Origin: Aquificaceae bacterium
GTDB taxonomy: Bacteria; Aquificota; Aquificia; Aquificales; Aquificaceae
Length of the DNA: 34,172 bases
NCBI GenBank assembly: GCA_025062075.1
Contig: JANXBA010000039.1
Coordinates: 1-34,172 of the forward strand
Direction: 5' to 3'
The position numbers and the translations under genes are program-made. This document shows positions 24,151 through 31,344 of this stretch, piece by piece (the first letter of the stretch is position 1; every line of letters starts with the position of its first letter). The notes under the pieces are model-generated. The model was given only the letters and a program-made list of their open reading frames with translations, did not search any database and was not told the DNA's origin.

Positions 24151-25430
24151 GAGTGCATGGCCTTGAGGAAGTCCTTGTTGGTCTTGAACTTCTTGAGCTT
24201 GTCCAGAAGAAACTCCATGGCCTCTATGGCGTCCATGGTGGCCAAAAACTTCCTCAACACCCATATCCTCTGGAGCTCCCAGTCTTCTAAGAGGAGCTCC
24301 TCCTTTCTGGTGCCTGACTTTTCTATGTTGATGGCAGGAAAGATTCTCCTCTCCATAAGCCTTCTGTCAAGGTGAATCTCCATGTTGCCCGTGCCCTTGA
24401 ACTCCTCGTAGATAACATCGTCCATCTTGGAGCCCGTCTCTATGAGTGCGGTGGCTATGATGGTGAGGGAGCCTCCCTCTTCTATGTTCCTCGCAGCGCC
24501 GAAGAACTTCTTGGGTCTTTGTAGGGCGGTGGCCTCTATACCACCTGTGAGCACTCTGCCGGTAGGTGGCGTGACCGCGTTGGAGGCCCTGCCAAAGCGC
24601 GTCATCGAGTCAAGAAGTATTACCACGTCCTGCTTTAGCTCCACCATCCTCTTTGCCTTCTCTATGACTAACTCCGCCACCTGCATGTGTCTCTCTGGGG
24701 GCTCATCAAAGGTGGAGGCTATTACCTCCGCACCTTCTCCCACTATGCGTCGCATCTCGGTAACCTCCTCCGGACGCTCGTCAATCAGCAGGATAATCAG
24801 GTGCACCTCCGGGTGGTTAGCAATTATGGCTTTGGCTATCTTCTGCAGAAGGACAGTTTTGCCCGCCTTGGGCGGAGCCACTATCATGCCTCTCTGCCCC
24901 TTGCCTATGGGGGCTATGAGGCTGACAACGCGCGTGGAGAGCTCTGCGCTGGAGGTTTCTAAGTTAAAGCGCTCGGTGGGATGGTAGGGAGTGAGCTTTT
25001 CAAACTGGGCTCTCGCCTTTAAAGTGTCAGGGTCAGGGGGCAGTCCGTTGACGGACTCTATTTTTATCAGGGCCTGGTACTTCTCCTTTTCCTGAGGAGG
25101 TCTAGCGAAGCCCACCAGCGTGTCACCGGTCCTGAGACCAAAGCGCTTTATTTGAGAAGGTGCCACGTACACGTCCGTGTGGCTGGGCATATAGTTGTTC
25201 TCAGGGCTTCTTATAAAGCCGTAGCCCTCCGGGAGTATCTCTAACACGCCCTTTACGAAGTTAAGGCCCTCCTCCTTTGCCTGGGCGGTGAGAATCTTCT
25301 CTATGAGCTCCTCCTTCCTGAGACCGGTCACTCTCGAGAGCTCCAGCTCTCTTCCCATCTTCTGGAGCTCCTGCAGGGACAGTTTTTTGAGCTCTTCCAA
25401 AGTGTAAACCTTCTTCTCCTGCGTCTCCAT
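24147..25430 (-). CDS. rho: Transcription termination factor Rho
   Basis: A 427-residue hexameric RNA helicase. The N-terminal Rho_N helical domain (about 8-48, [18 protein letters not shown]) is followed by the RNA-binding cold-shock-like domain (about 58-130, [38 protein letters not shown]). The RecA-like motor has P-loop [15 protein letters not shown] (about 185), Walker [16 protein letters not shown] (about 270), Q-loop/R-loop segments and [19 protein letters not shown]. The C-terminal [18 protein letters not shown] is typical. An excellent ribosome site CAGGAGGTT (25434-25442) lies in the 13-nt gap after mnmE. All catalytic motifs are intact. Its presence fits the scarcity of strong hairpin-plus-T-tract terminators in this window. 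Confidence 0.98.
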   Translation of the reverse strand: METQEKKVYTLEELKKLSLQELQKMGRELELSRVTGLRKEELIEKILTAQAKEEGLNFVKGVLEILPEGYGFIRSPENNYMPSHTDVYVAPSQIKRFGLRTGDTLVGFARPPQEKEKYQALIKIESVNGLPPDPDTLKARAQFEKLTPYHPTERFNLETSSAELSTRVVSLIAPIGKGQRGMIVAPPKAGKTVLLQKIAKAIIANHPEVHLIILLIDERPEEVTEMRRIVGEGAEVIASTFDEPPERHMQVAELVIEKAKRMVELKQDVVILLDSMTRFGRASNAVTPPTGRVLTGGIEATALQRPKKFFGAARNIEEGGSLTIIATALIETGSKMDDVIYEEFKGTGNMEIHLDRRLMERRIFPAINIEKSGTRKEELLLEDWELQRIWVLRKFLATMDAIEAMEFLLDKLKKFKTNKDFLKAMHS

Positions 25431-25443
25431 GTCAACCTCCTGT

Positions 25444-26796
25444 TTATTTTCCTATGCAGAATCGCGAGAATATGCTTCCGAGGATGTCCTCCGTGCTAAC
25501 CACACCTATTATTTCTTCAAGGTAGCCGAGGGCTTCCCTCAGGTAAAGCATAAGTATTTCGGGAAAGACCTCACTTGCGGTCAGCTCATCTACTACTGAT
25601 TTTAACACCCCTTGGGATTTTTTCAAGAGGTGTTCATGCCTGACAGATAGGTAAACCTGAGGGCTGTCCGTCAGATAAACGCCCAACCTGTGCAGAACCT
25701 TCTCTTTTAGCTCCTCTAAGCCCTCTCCCGTGAGGGCGCTCACCTTGACTGCTTCGGGAAAGAGCTCCAGCACCTCTTCCCTGAGACCTAAGTCCGCCTT
25801 GTTTACCACCACCAAGTGTTCTAAGCCCTTCAGAAGCTCGTATATGCGCAGGTCCTCCTCTTGGAGGGGTGCGTGACCGTCCACCACGAACAGCACCAGA
25901 TGTGCGCTCTGGAGCTTATGGAGGCTTTTCTCCACCCCTATCTTCTCCACGGGGTCCTCCGTGCGTCTTATGCCCGCAGTGTCTATGAGGTTTACCGGCA
26001 CTCCGTCGAGGGTGAGGCTCTCTTGGAGAAAGTCCCGAGTGGTGCCGGGCACGGGCGTAACTATGGCCCTTTCCCTACCCAAAAGGGCGTTGAAGAGAGA
26101 GGACTTGCCTACGTTGGGCTTGCCTACCAGCGCCAGATTTATGCCCCTGCGCAGGAACTCCCCGGTCCTGACTGTGGTGAGCAAGAGCTCTATGCGTTCT
26201 TGAAGGTCTCTCAAAGAGCTCAGGACTTGCTCCTTGCTGAGGGTGGGTATGTCTTCTTCAGAAAACTCTATGTCCGCCTCCACGAAGGACAGGAGTTCTA
26301 AGAGCCTTTCTCGGAGCTCTCCTATCTGGGCGGAGAGCTCGCCCTGGAGCTGTCTCTGGGCGGAGCGTAAAGCCCTTTCGGAGCGGGCTCCGATTAGGTC
26401 TGCCACCGCCTCTGCCTGCAGAAGGTCCATTTTTCCGTTTAAAAAAGCCCTCTTGGTAAACTCGCCCGGCTCCGCCAGCCTTACGCCCCTTGACAGAAAA
26501 AGCTCCAAAGCCTTTCTAAGCAGTAGCGGGTTTCCGTGTAGGAAGAGCTCCACCATGTCCTCTCCCGTGTAGCTCTTGGGTGAGGGGTAGTAAATAAGTA
26601 TCCCCTCGTCCAAGACCTGCCCCTCTTGGTCTTTGAGCTTCACAAGGTGAGCGTATCTGGGCTTTAGCTTGCCCTTCAGGACTATGAGTTCCTCTATGCG
26701 CTCCCAGAGACCACCTCCTGAGAGCCTGAGCACCCCTATCGCGCTCTCGCCCAGCGGTGTCCCTATGGCAACTATGGGCTCTCTCTGCCTTACCAT
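25444..26796 (-). CDS. mnmE: tRNA uridine-5-carboxymethylaminomethyl modification GTPase MnmE
   Basis: A 450-residue GTPase that, with MnmG, modifies the wobble uridine of several tRNAs. The N-terminal formyl-THF-binding domain starts [21 protein letters not shown] helical domain follows, with [20 protein letters not shown]. The inserted G domain has G1 [14 protein letters not shown], the switch [11 protein letters not shown]3 [16 protein letters not shown] and G4 NKAD. The protein ends with the required CIGK motif (FCIGK). Length is normal. Its ATG follows the stop of the radical SAM gene after a single nucleotide, and rho begins 13 nt after its stop, so all three are likely on one transcript. 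Confidence 0.98.
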   Translation of the reverse strand: MVRQREPIVAIGTPLGESAIGVLRLSGGGLWERIEELIVLKGKLKPRYAHLVKLKDQEGQVLDEGILIYYPSPKSYTGEDMVELFLHGNPLLLRKALELFLSRGVRLAEPGEFTKRAFLNGKMDLLQAEAVADLIGARSERALRSAQRQLQGELSAQIGELRERLLELLSFVEADIEFSEEDIPTLSKEQVLSSLRDLQERIELLLTTVRTGEFLRRGINLALVGKPNVGKSSLFNALLGRERAIVTPVPGTTRDFLQESLTLDGVPVNLIDTAGIRRTEDPVEKIGVEKSLHKLQSAHLVLFVVDGHAPLQEEDLRIYELLKGLEHLVVVNKADLGLREEVLELFPEAVKVSALTGEGLEELKEKVLHRLGVYLTDSPQVYLSVRHEHLLKKSQGVLKSVVDELTASEVFPEILMLYLREALGYLEEIIGVVSTEDILGSIFSRFCIGK

Positions 26797-26797
26797 C

Positions 26798-27691
26798 TTA
26801 GTCCAAAAAGAGCCTAAAGCCCTTCGCCAAGGAGAGGGCCTTCTCGTACTCTCTTTTACTAGGCCTTCTGGAGAGCTCCGGATATTGGTAGGCCTTGTAG
26901 TAGGGCATGTACTGGTCCATTAGGTTAACTGCGGTGTTGGGGGAGATTTCTCGCAGGGACTCTAAGACCTTTCCCGTGTCCCCCAGTCCCTCGGGAAGGA
27001 CCAAGTGTCTCACCAGAAGACCTCGCCGAGCCAGTCCCTCCTCGTCCAGCTGGAGGTCGCCTACCTGCAGGTGCATGACCCTTATGGCGGTAAGCGCCCT
27101 CTCGTAGTAGTCCTTTACCTTAGAGTACTTTTTGCCCTTCTGACTGTCGCCGTACTTGAAGTCCGCAAGGTATACGTCCACTATGCCCTCCAACAAGTGG
27201 AGGCTTTCCACGCTGTCGTAGGAGGAGGTGTTGTACACAATAGGTATGCGCAGACCCCTTTCTACCGCCAGATGTAGGGCCTCCAATATCTGGGGCACCA
27301 CGTGAGAGGGGCTAACCAAGTTTATGTTGTGACAGCCAAGCCTCTGAAGACTTAGAAAGACCTCCGCCAGCTCTTGAGGCTTTAGCTCCTGCCCCTCTCC
27401 CAGCTGGCTTATGGAGTAGTTTTGACAGTAGACGCACCTCATGTTGCAGTAGGAGAAAAAGACCGTGCCCGAGCCTTTTCTTCCTCTGATGGGTCTCTCT
27501 TCGCCCCTGTGGGGAAAGTAGTCCGCCACTACCGCATACCTCCCCGTCCTGCAGTAGCCCTTCTCGCCCTTAATTCTGTTGACGCCACACTGGTGGGGGC
27601 ACACCCTACACTCCTCCAGCATGTTCAGTGCCTTCTCCACCCTTTCTTTCCATTCCTGCGCACTAAGGTTTAGATAGGAGGGGTATTTCAT
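26798..27691 (-). CDS. PflX-like radical SAM Fe-S protein (PflA homologue, COG1313 type)
   Basis: The ORF track starts at 27769, but the ATG at 27691 (MKYPSYLNLSAQEW) fits the family N-terminus and the promoter, giving 297 residues. A cysteine-rich leader CRVCPHQCGVNR...GYC (about 28-48) precedes the radical SAM motif CNMRCVYCQN (CxxxCxxC, about 82-91). Other marks are PSHVVPQILEAL, VYNTSSYDSVESL, DVYLADFKYGD and NLMDQYMPYYKAYQYPELSR. Radical SAM proteins use a [4Fe-4S] cluster and S-adenosylmethionine. This subfamily is related to pyruvate formate-lyase activases, but its substrate is not established and no glycyl radical enzyme gene is nearby. It is the first gene of the mnmE-rho-holA-hisB unit. 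Confidence 0.87.
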   Translation of the reverse strand: MKYPSYLNLSAQEWKERVEKALNMLEECRVCPHQCGVNRIKGEKGYCRTGRYAVVADYFPHRGEERPIRGRKGSGTVFFSYCNMRCVYCQNYSISQLGEGQELKPQELAEVFLSLQRLGCHNINLVSPSHVVPQILEALHLAVERGLRIPIVYNTSSYDSVESLHLLEGIVDVYLADFKYGDSQKGKKYSKVKDYYERALTAIRVMHLQVGDLQLDEEGLARRGLLVRHLVLPEGLGDTGKVLESLREISPNTAVNLMDQYMPYYKAYQYPELSRRPSKREYEKALSLAKGFRLFLD

Positions 27692-27719
27692 GAGAGTTTT
27701 ACAGGTGGGATAGTTAACT

Positions 27720-27748
27720 AATATAGTGGTCGCAAGAGCCCCTGTCAA
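27720..27748 (-). promoter_or_regulatory. Near-consensus sigma70 promoter for the pflX-mnmE-rho-holA-hisB unit
   Basis: On the minus strand TTGACA (27743-27748) is separated by exactly 17 nt from TATATT (27720-27725). This matches the bacterial housekeeping consensus closely. Initiation around 27713 would give a leader of about 20 nt before the ATG at 27691. That start fits far better than the ORF-track start at 27769, which would lie upstream of the promoter. Confidence 0.75.
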
Positions 27749-27755
27749 GGAGAGG

Positions 27756-27761
27756 TATAAT
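27756..27761 (+). promoter_or_regulatory. Candidate -10 box giving a leaderless moeA transcript
   Basis: A perfect TATAAT ends 6 nt before the moeA ATG (27768), so transcription should start at or next to the A of the ATG. No good -35 is seen. AAGGAGAGG just upstream could act as a ribosome site only if transcription starts further up. It lies back to back with the minus-strand promoter at 27720-27748. Confidence 0.45.
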
Positions 27762-27767
27762 AAAGCC

Positions 27768-28970
27768 ATGAGCCTTACGCCTTATGAAGATGCTCTGGAG
27801 ATGGTCTTGGGGAGCACAGAAGCTCTTCCCACGGAGCAGGTGCTCCTGTGGCAGTCCCTGGGCAGGGTGCTGGCAGAGGAGGTCCGCTCCGACTCGGACA
27901 AGCCCTCCTTTGACAACTCGGCCATGGACGGCTACGCGGTCAGGGCGGAGGACCTTAAGCCCGAAGGGGCCAAGCTGAGAGTTCTGGGCGAGGTGCCCGC
28001 AGGCGGTGAGTGGCACGACCAGGTGGTCAAAGGCACTGCGGTAAAGGTGTTCACGGGAGCTCCCATTCCCAAGGGTGCGGACACGGTAGTTCCGGTAGAG
28101 CTAACACAGCAAAAGGGCGAGTACATACTGGTAGACAAGCCCCTGCCAAAAGGTGCCAATGTGCGACTAAGGGGGGAGGAGCTCAAGGAGGGCGAGCTTA
28201 TCCTCTGCCCCGGGACGCCCATAAGGGGGTACGAGATAGGCATAATGGCCTCGGTGAACAAGGTCTCCGTAAGGGTTTACCAAAGGCCTAAGGTAGCAGT
28301 GCTTTCCACTGGCGACGAGGTCAGGGACTTGGGGGAGGCCATAGAAAAGCCCTCCCAAATCAGGAGCTCCAACAACCATGCCCTGTACGCTCGGGCCCTG
28401 GAGCTGGGTTGTGAGGTGGTGCCCTTAGGCCTGCTCAGGGACGACCCGGAGGAGATTGCCCGCCTGTTGGAGCAGGCGGAGCGTTACGATGTGCTCCTCA
28501 CCACCGGGGGCGTGTCCGTAGGTGAGAAGGACTACGTGCAAAAGCTGGTAAGGGAGATGGGCTTTGAGGTGGTCTTTCACAAGCTCAGGATAAAGCCTGC
28601 CAAGCCCGTGCTCTTTGCCAAAAAGGGCAAGAGCCTGCTCTTTGGACTGCCGGGTAACCCTGTCTCCTGCGTAATGGCCTTTGACCTTCTGGTAAAGCCC
28701 GCCCTTCTGAAGATGCAGGGAATAGAAAACTGCAGACCGCCTCTTTACAAGGCGACACTGCTGAGGGACTTTCAAAGAAAGGATGCGGAGCGCCGAGAGT
28801 TCGTCAGGGCAAGCTACAGAGAAGAGGGTGGAAGGCTGGTCTGCGACTACTCTCCTAAGACCCAGTCCCACATGCTCACTTCTTACGTAGGTGCCAACTG
28901 CTACTTGGTGGTTTACGAAGGCGTAAAAGAGCTTCGGGCGGGACAGGAGGTGGAGATAGTGCCCTTCTGA
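27768..28970 (+). CDS. moeA: Molybdopterin molybdenumtransferase MoeA
   Basis: The enzyme inserts molybdate into adenylylated molybdopterin to finish the molybdenum cofactor. The ATG at 27768 (MSLTPYEDALEMVLGS) is preferred to the GTG at 27726 of the ORF track, giving 400 residues. Family marks are PSFDNSAMDGYAVRAEDL (about 44-61), FTGAPIPKGADTVVPVE (about 100), VLSTGDEVRDLGE (about 180), LLTTGGVSVGEKDYV (about 243) and LLFGLPGNPVSCVMAFDLLV (about 290). The C-terminal domain IV is complete. It is convergent with the molybdoenzyme operon, which ends 22 nt from its stop, so the cofactor gene lies beside its likely client. Confidence 0.97.
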   Translation: MSLTPYEDALEMVLGSTEALPTEQVLLWQSLGRVLAEEVRSDSDKPSFDNSAMDGYAVRAEDLKPEGAKLRVLGEVPAGGEWHDQVVKGTAVKVFTGAPIPKGADTVVPVELTQQKGEYILVDKPLPKGANVRLRGEELKEGELILCPGTPIRGYEIGIMASVNKVSVRVYQRPKVAVLSTGDEVRDLGEAIEKPSQIRSSNNHALYARALELGCEVVPLGLLRDDPEEIARLLEQAERYDVLLTTGGVSVGEKDYVQKLVREMGFEVVFHKLRIKPAKPVLFAKKGKSLLFGLPGNPVSCVMAFDLLVKPALLKMQGIENCRPPLYKATLLRDFQRKDAERREFVRASYREEGGRLVCDYSPKTQSHMLTSYVGANCYLVVYEGVKELRAGQEVEIVPF

Positions 28971-28971
28971 A

Positions 28972-28993
28972 AGGGGGCGGGCTCCAGCCCCCT
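28972..28993. terminator. GC-rich hairpin between convergent moeA and the DmsC-like gene
   Basis: AGGGGGC (28972-28978) is perfectly inverted as GCCCCCT (28987-28993), with an 8-nt loop. The stem lies between two convergent genes and overlaps the stop codon of the minus-strand gene. There is no T tract on either side, so it is at best a weak or Rho-assisted bidirectional terminator. Confidence 0.45.
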
Positions 28994-30002
28994 ACAGCCT
29001 TATGACGGTCTTTTTTCTCTCCATGTAACCTTTTCTTAGTCGGTAGCCCTCTTCGGGGTAGAGCCCGTAAAAGAGGTTCTGCACGTGGTTGCCCTCCACG
29101 AAAAAGCACCACCTTTCCAAAAAGCTTCCCATCACTAGGCTTGCAAAGGCCGTTGCGTAAAAGAGGTAGTCGTAGTTACCCGTTATCCAGGAGTAGAGCA
29201 CTAAAAAGAGGGGCACTACGAAGGTGAGGATGTAGGCCACGGGTAGCACCGAGCCCAGCAGGTCCTTACCCTTTTTGTAGTAGAACTCGGTGGTACAGTA
29301 GTTGTCTGTAGTGCTTCCTGTGTCCAGCACCCTTATGGGTCTGTTGTGAGCAAGGTTTAGGGCCTCGTTAAGAGTAGGCCTTGGAATCAGAAACTGCCTT
29401 ACGTTGTAAGCAATCCTGAAGGCAAGGCCAAGACTGATAAAAAGAGAAGTCAAAAACAGGTAAGCGGGTATAAACTCAGGCCTGTAGTGGAATGTGAGGG
29501 CAAGGAAGGCGGAAGAGCCCAGCATAAGGTACATGTCAAGGTAGTAGAGCACCGTGAGAGAGGTGTTCCACTCCAGCACGAACTTGTTGCTGGCATATAT
29601 CATGGCGGTGGAAAAGGCAGAGAGCCAGCCCAGCAGGAAGGTGACTACGCCTAGCGCGTGCTGAATGGGAAGAGACAGGTTAAAGTAGTAAGAGAGCCCG
29701 TACAGAAAGAGAGTAAACCCGTAAGCACCGCTGAAGACCGCCTCTCTAGAGAGCCAGGAGGTGTGAAAGCGCCTAATGGCCTTCCAAGCCCTGAGCTTAT
29801 GCCCCAAGTGGAAGCTGGCACCTATGGCACCAAGACCAATCAAAACCACAGAGAGGGCTACGGACAGAAGGACTGCCTCTCTGGGCATGGCGGTGTTTTT
29901 CCCAAAGAGGGTGAGAAACTCCATAAAGTATACGAAGTTAAAAAGCCCTATGGAGATGCCCGCAGTGATAAAAAACCATATGAGAGAGGCGGGTGGATGC
30001 AT
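28992..30002 (-). CDS. DmsC/SoeC-type membrane anchor of a molybdoenzyme
   Basis: A 336-residue integral membrane protein with eight predicted helices (about 5-33, 43-64, 84-104, 115-138, 149-171, 178-200, 253-277 and 285-305). The loop HLGHKLRAWKAIRRFHTSWLS followed by REAV is the DmsC-family signature. Such subunits exchange electrons between the quinone pool and the Fe-S subunit and anchor the complex to the inner membrane. DmsC-type anchors lack haem in characterised members. It starts 3 nt after the Fe-S gene stop, with AGGAGG overlapping that stop, so the two are coupled. With the two large partner genes it makes a complete A-B-C set, most like sulfite dehydrogenase SoeABC or sulfur reductase SreABC. 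Confidence 0.88.
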   Translation of the reverse strand: MHPPASLIWFFITAGISIGLFNFVYFMEFLTLFGKNTAMPREAVLLSVALSVVLIGLGAIGASFHLGHKLRAWKAIRRFHTSWLSREAVFSGAYGFTLFLYGLSYYFNLSLPIQHALGVVTFLLGWLSAFSTAMIYASNKFVLEWNTSLTVLYYLDMYLMLGSSAFLALTFHYRPEFIPAYLFLTSLFISLGLAFRIAYNVRQFLIPRPTLNEALNLAHNRPIRVLDTGSTTDNYCTTEFYYKKGKDLLGSVLPVAYILTFVVPLFLVLYSWITGNYDYLFYATAFASLVMGSFLERWCFFVEGNHVQNLFYGLYPEEGYRLRKGYMERKKTVIRL

Positions 30003-30005
30003 CTC

Positions 30006-30704
30006 TTAACCTCCTACATGGTGTCTTCTTAAGACTTCAAGGAAGAGGGGGTTATCGTGCTTGAGCACGTGCTCGTCCACGTGCACCTTCGTCTCCGTTC
30101 TGGGCAGGTAATGGTTGCCCGGGTTGGTCCCTGCGTCAGAGAAAAGCACAAAACCGTTGCGCTCCTTTATGACCCTGTAGACTTCGCTGTTGGGGTCTTC
30201 TATGTCCCCGAAGAACCTTGCCTTTGCCGGGCATGTGAGAACGCAAGCAGGCTTCCTGTGCTCTGGTGGAAGGGACTCGTCGTAAATCCTGTCTATGCAG
30301 AGGGTGCACTTTTTCATGACCTTGTCCGCCTCGTCAAACTCCCTACAGCCGTAAGGACAAGCCCAAGAGCACAGCTTACAGCCTATGCAGTCGTCGTAGT
30401 TAACTAGGACTATGCCGTCCTGCTCCCTCTTGTAGCTGGCTCCCGTAGGACATACTGGCACGCAGGGCGCATCCTGACAGTGCAGGCAGGACTTGGGAAG
30501 GTGAAACACCTGTGTGTTTGGAAACTCCCCTATCTCGTAGGTCATTATCCTGTTGTACCACACGCCCTGCGGAGCTCTGCCGTAGGGGTCAAAGTCGGAG
30601 AGGGGGCCAAAGGCTGCCTGCGTGTTCCACTCTTTGCAGTTGGTGGCGCAGGCATGACATCCTACGCAGGTGTTAAGGTCTATAACAAGGGCAAGCTGTG
30701 GCAT
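30006..30704 (-). CDS. Four-cluster [4Fe-4S] electron-transfer subunit, SoeB/SreB/DmsB type
   Basis: A 232-residue ferredoxin-like subunit. Sixteen cysteines sit in four groups: CVGCHACATNC (about 13-23), CLHCQDAPCVPVC (about 74-86), CIGCKLCSWAC (about 106-116) and CTLC with CVLTC (about 132 and 154). These would bind four [4Fe-4S] clusters carrying electrons between the molybdenum site and the membrane anchor. The start QLALVIDLNTCVGCH and the phrases KSCLHCQDAPC and GNHYLPRTE are very like the B subunit of the Soe/Sre group rather than E. coli DmsB. It has no signal peptide, as usual for subunits kept or carried with SoeA. A perfect ribosome site AGGAGGT (30711-30717) lies 6 nt upstream. 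The 85-nt gap to the Uma2 gene holds nothing else I can identify. Confidence 0.92.
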   Translation of the reverse strand: MPQLALVIDLNTCVGCHACATNCKEWNTQAAFGPLSDFDPYGRAPQGVWYNRIMTYEIGEFPNTQVFHLPKSCLHCQDAPCVPVCPTGASYKREQDGIVLVNYDDCIGCKLCSWACPYGCREFDEADKVMKKCTLCIDRIYDESLPPEHRKPACVLTCPAKARFFGDIEDPNSEVYRVIKERNGFVLFSDAGTNPGNHYLPRTETKVHVDEHVLKHDNPLFLEVLRRHHVGG

Positions 30705-30789
30705 GTTTATACCTCCTGATAGGTTGGTTTATACTTTGGTTCGCAAAACCATGCTTTTAAAGTGCCTTCAAGGACAGAAAATAGCCAAG

Positions 30790-31344
30790 TCATAGCTCTA
30801 CACCCTCAAAGACTTCTGAAAGCTCTATCTCAAGTCCTAAGAGTTCAGACGTGACTTTACCTTTTTCTTTTGCCTTGCTTATAAGCTTGAACCCTTCTTC
30901 TGTGTTTTGGTAGACTTCAAAACTTCTTCTTAGGGGGTCTACTATCCAAAACTCTTTCACTCCAGCCCTTTCGTAGACATCCTTTTTCTCCGTAAGGTCG
31001 TAGTAAGCAGTAGAAGGTGAAATAATTTCCACCACCACATCTGGCGCGCCATAAACACCCTTTGACATTATCTTTGCGGTTGAGCCTTTTAAGAGGACCA
31101 TAAGGTCTGGTTGGTAGGCGTTTTGCTCGTCCAGATACAGGTCAAAGGGTGCAAATATGACCTCACCCCTGCCAGTATCAAGAATGGTCTCAAAGAGTTT
31201 TCTAAGTATGTTTCTTTGGCTTTTGAAATGCTCAAAACTGGGACTTGGACTCATAATGAGCTCTCCCTCAATAAGCTGATAGGGGCTACCTTCAGGTAGC
31301 TTTTCGTAATCTTCCACCGTATACCTTTTCTCTATCAACTTCAT
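30790..31344 (-). CDS. Uma2-family (DUF820) PD-(D/E)XK endonuclease-like protein
   Basis: A 184-residue protein with the Uma2/DUF820 pattern: YTVEDYEKLPEGSPYQLIEGELIMSPSPS split across residues 8-36, YQPDLMVLL (about 77), APDVVVEIISPSTAYYD (about 99-115), then K119/K120 and Y in KKDVYERAGVKEFWIVDP (about 119-136). The D...ExIS...K arrangement is that of a restriction-endonuclease-like fold. The biological role of Uma2 proteins is not settled; they are abundant in cyanobacteria and some thermophiles and are often linked to mobile DNA. Its ATG overlaps the stop of the molybdoenzyme catalytic gene (ATGA), so it is translated with that operon. Its base composition looks clearly more AT-rich (about 38% GC in one line sampled) than its neighbours, which hints at acquisition by transfer. 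Confidence 0.85.
   Translation of the reverse strand: MKLIEKRYTVEDYEKLPEGSPYQLIEGELIMSPSPSFEHFKSQRNILRKLFETILDTGRGEVIFAPFDLYLDEQNAYQPDLMVLLKGSTAKIMSKGVYGAPDVVVEIISPSTAYYDLTEKKDVYERAGVKEFWIVDPLRRSFEVYQNTEEGFKLISKAKEKGKVTSELLGLEIELSEVFEGVEL

Noticed and set aside
24151-24264. Longer holA start from the ORF track
   Set aside because: The extra residues are antisense-like reading through the rho 3' end; the ATGA overlap at 24147-24150 gives a normal-length protein.
24427-24987. Plus-strand ORF of 186 aa
   Set aside because: Antisense to the Rho motor domain; Ser/Met-rich shadow composition.
27726-27767. GTG start for moeA and the minus-strand start at 27769 for the radical SAM gene
   Set aside because: Both added N-termini lack family resemblance and lie across the two promoter elements; the internal ATGs at 27768 and 27691 fit better.
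28972-28993. Strong intrinsic terminator
   Set aside because: The stem is GC-rich but no T tract follows on either strand, so only a weak or Rho-aided terminator is claimed.
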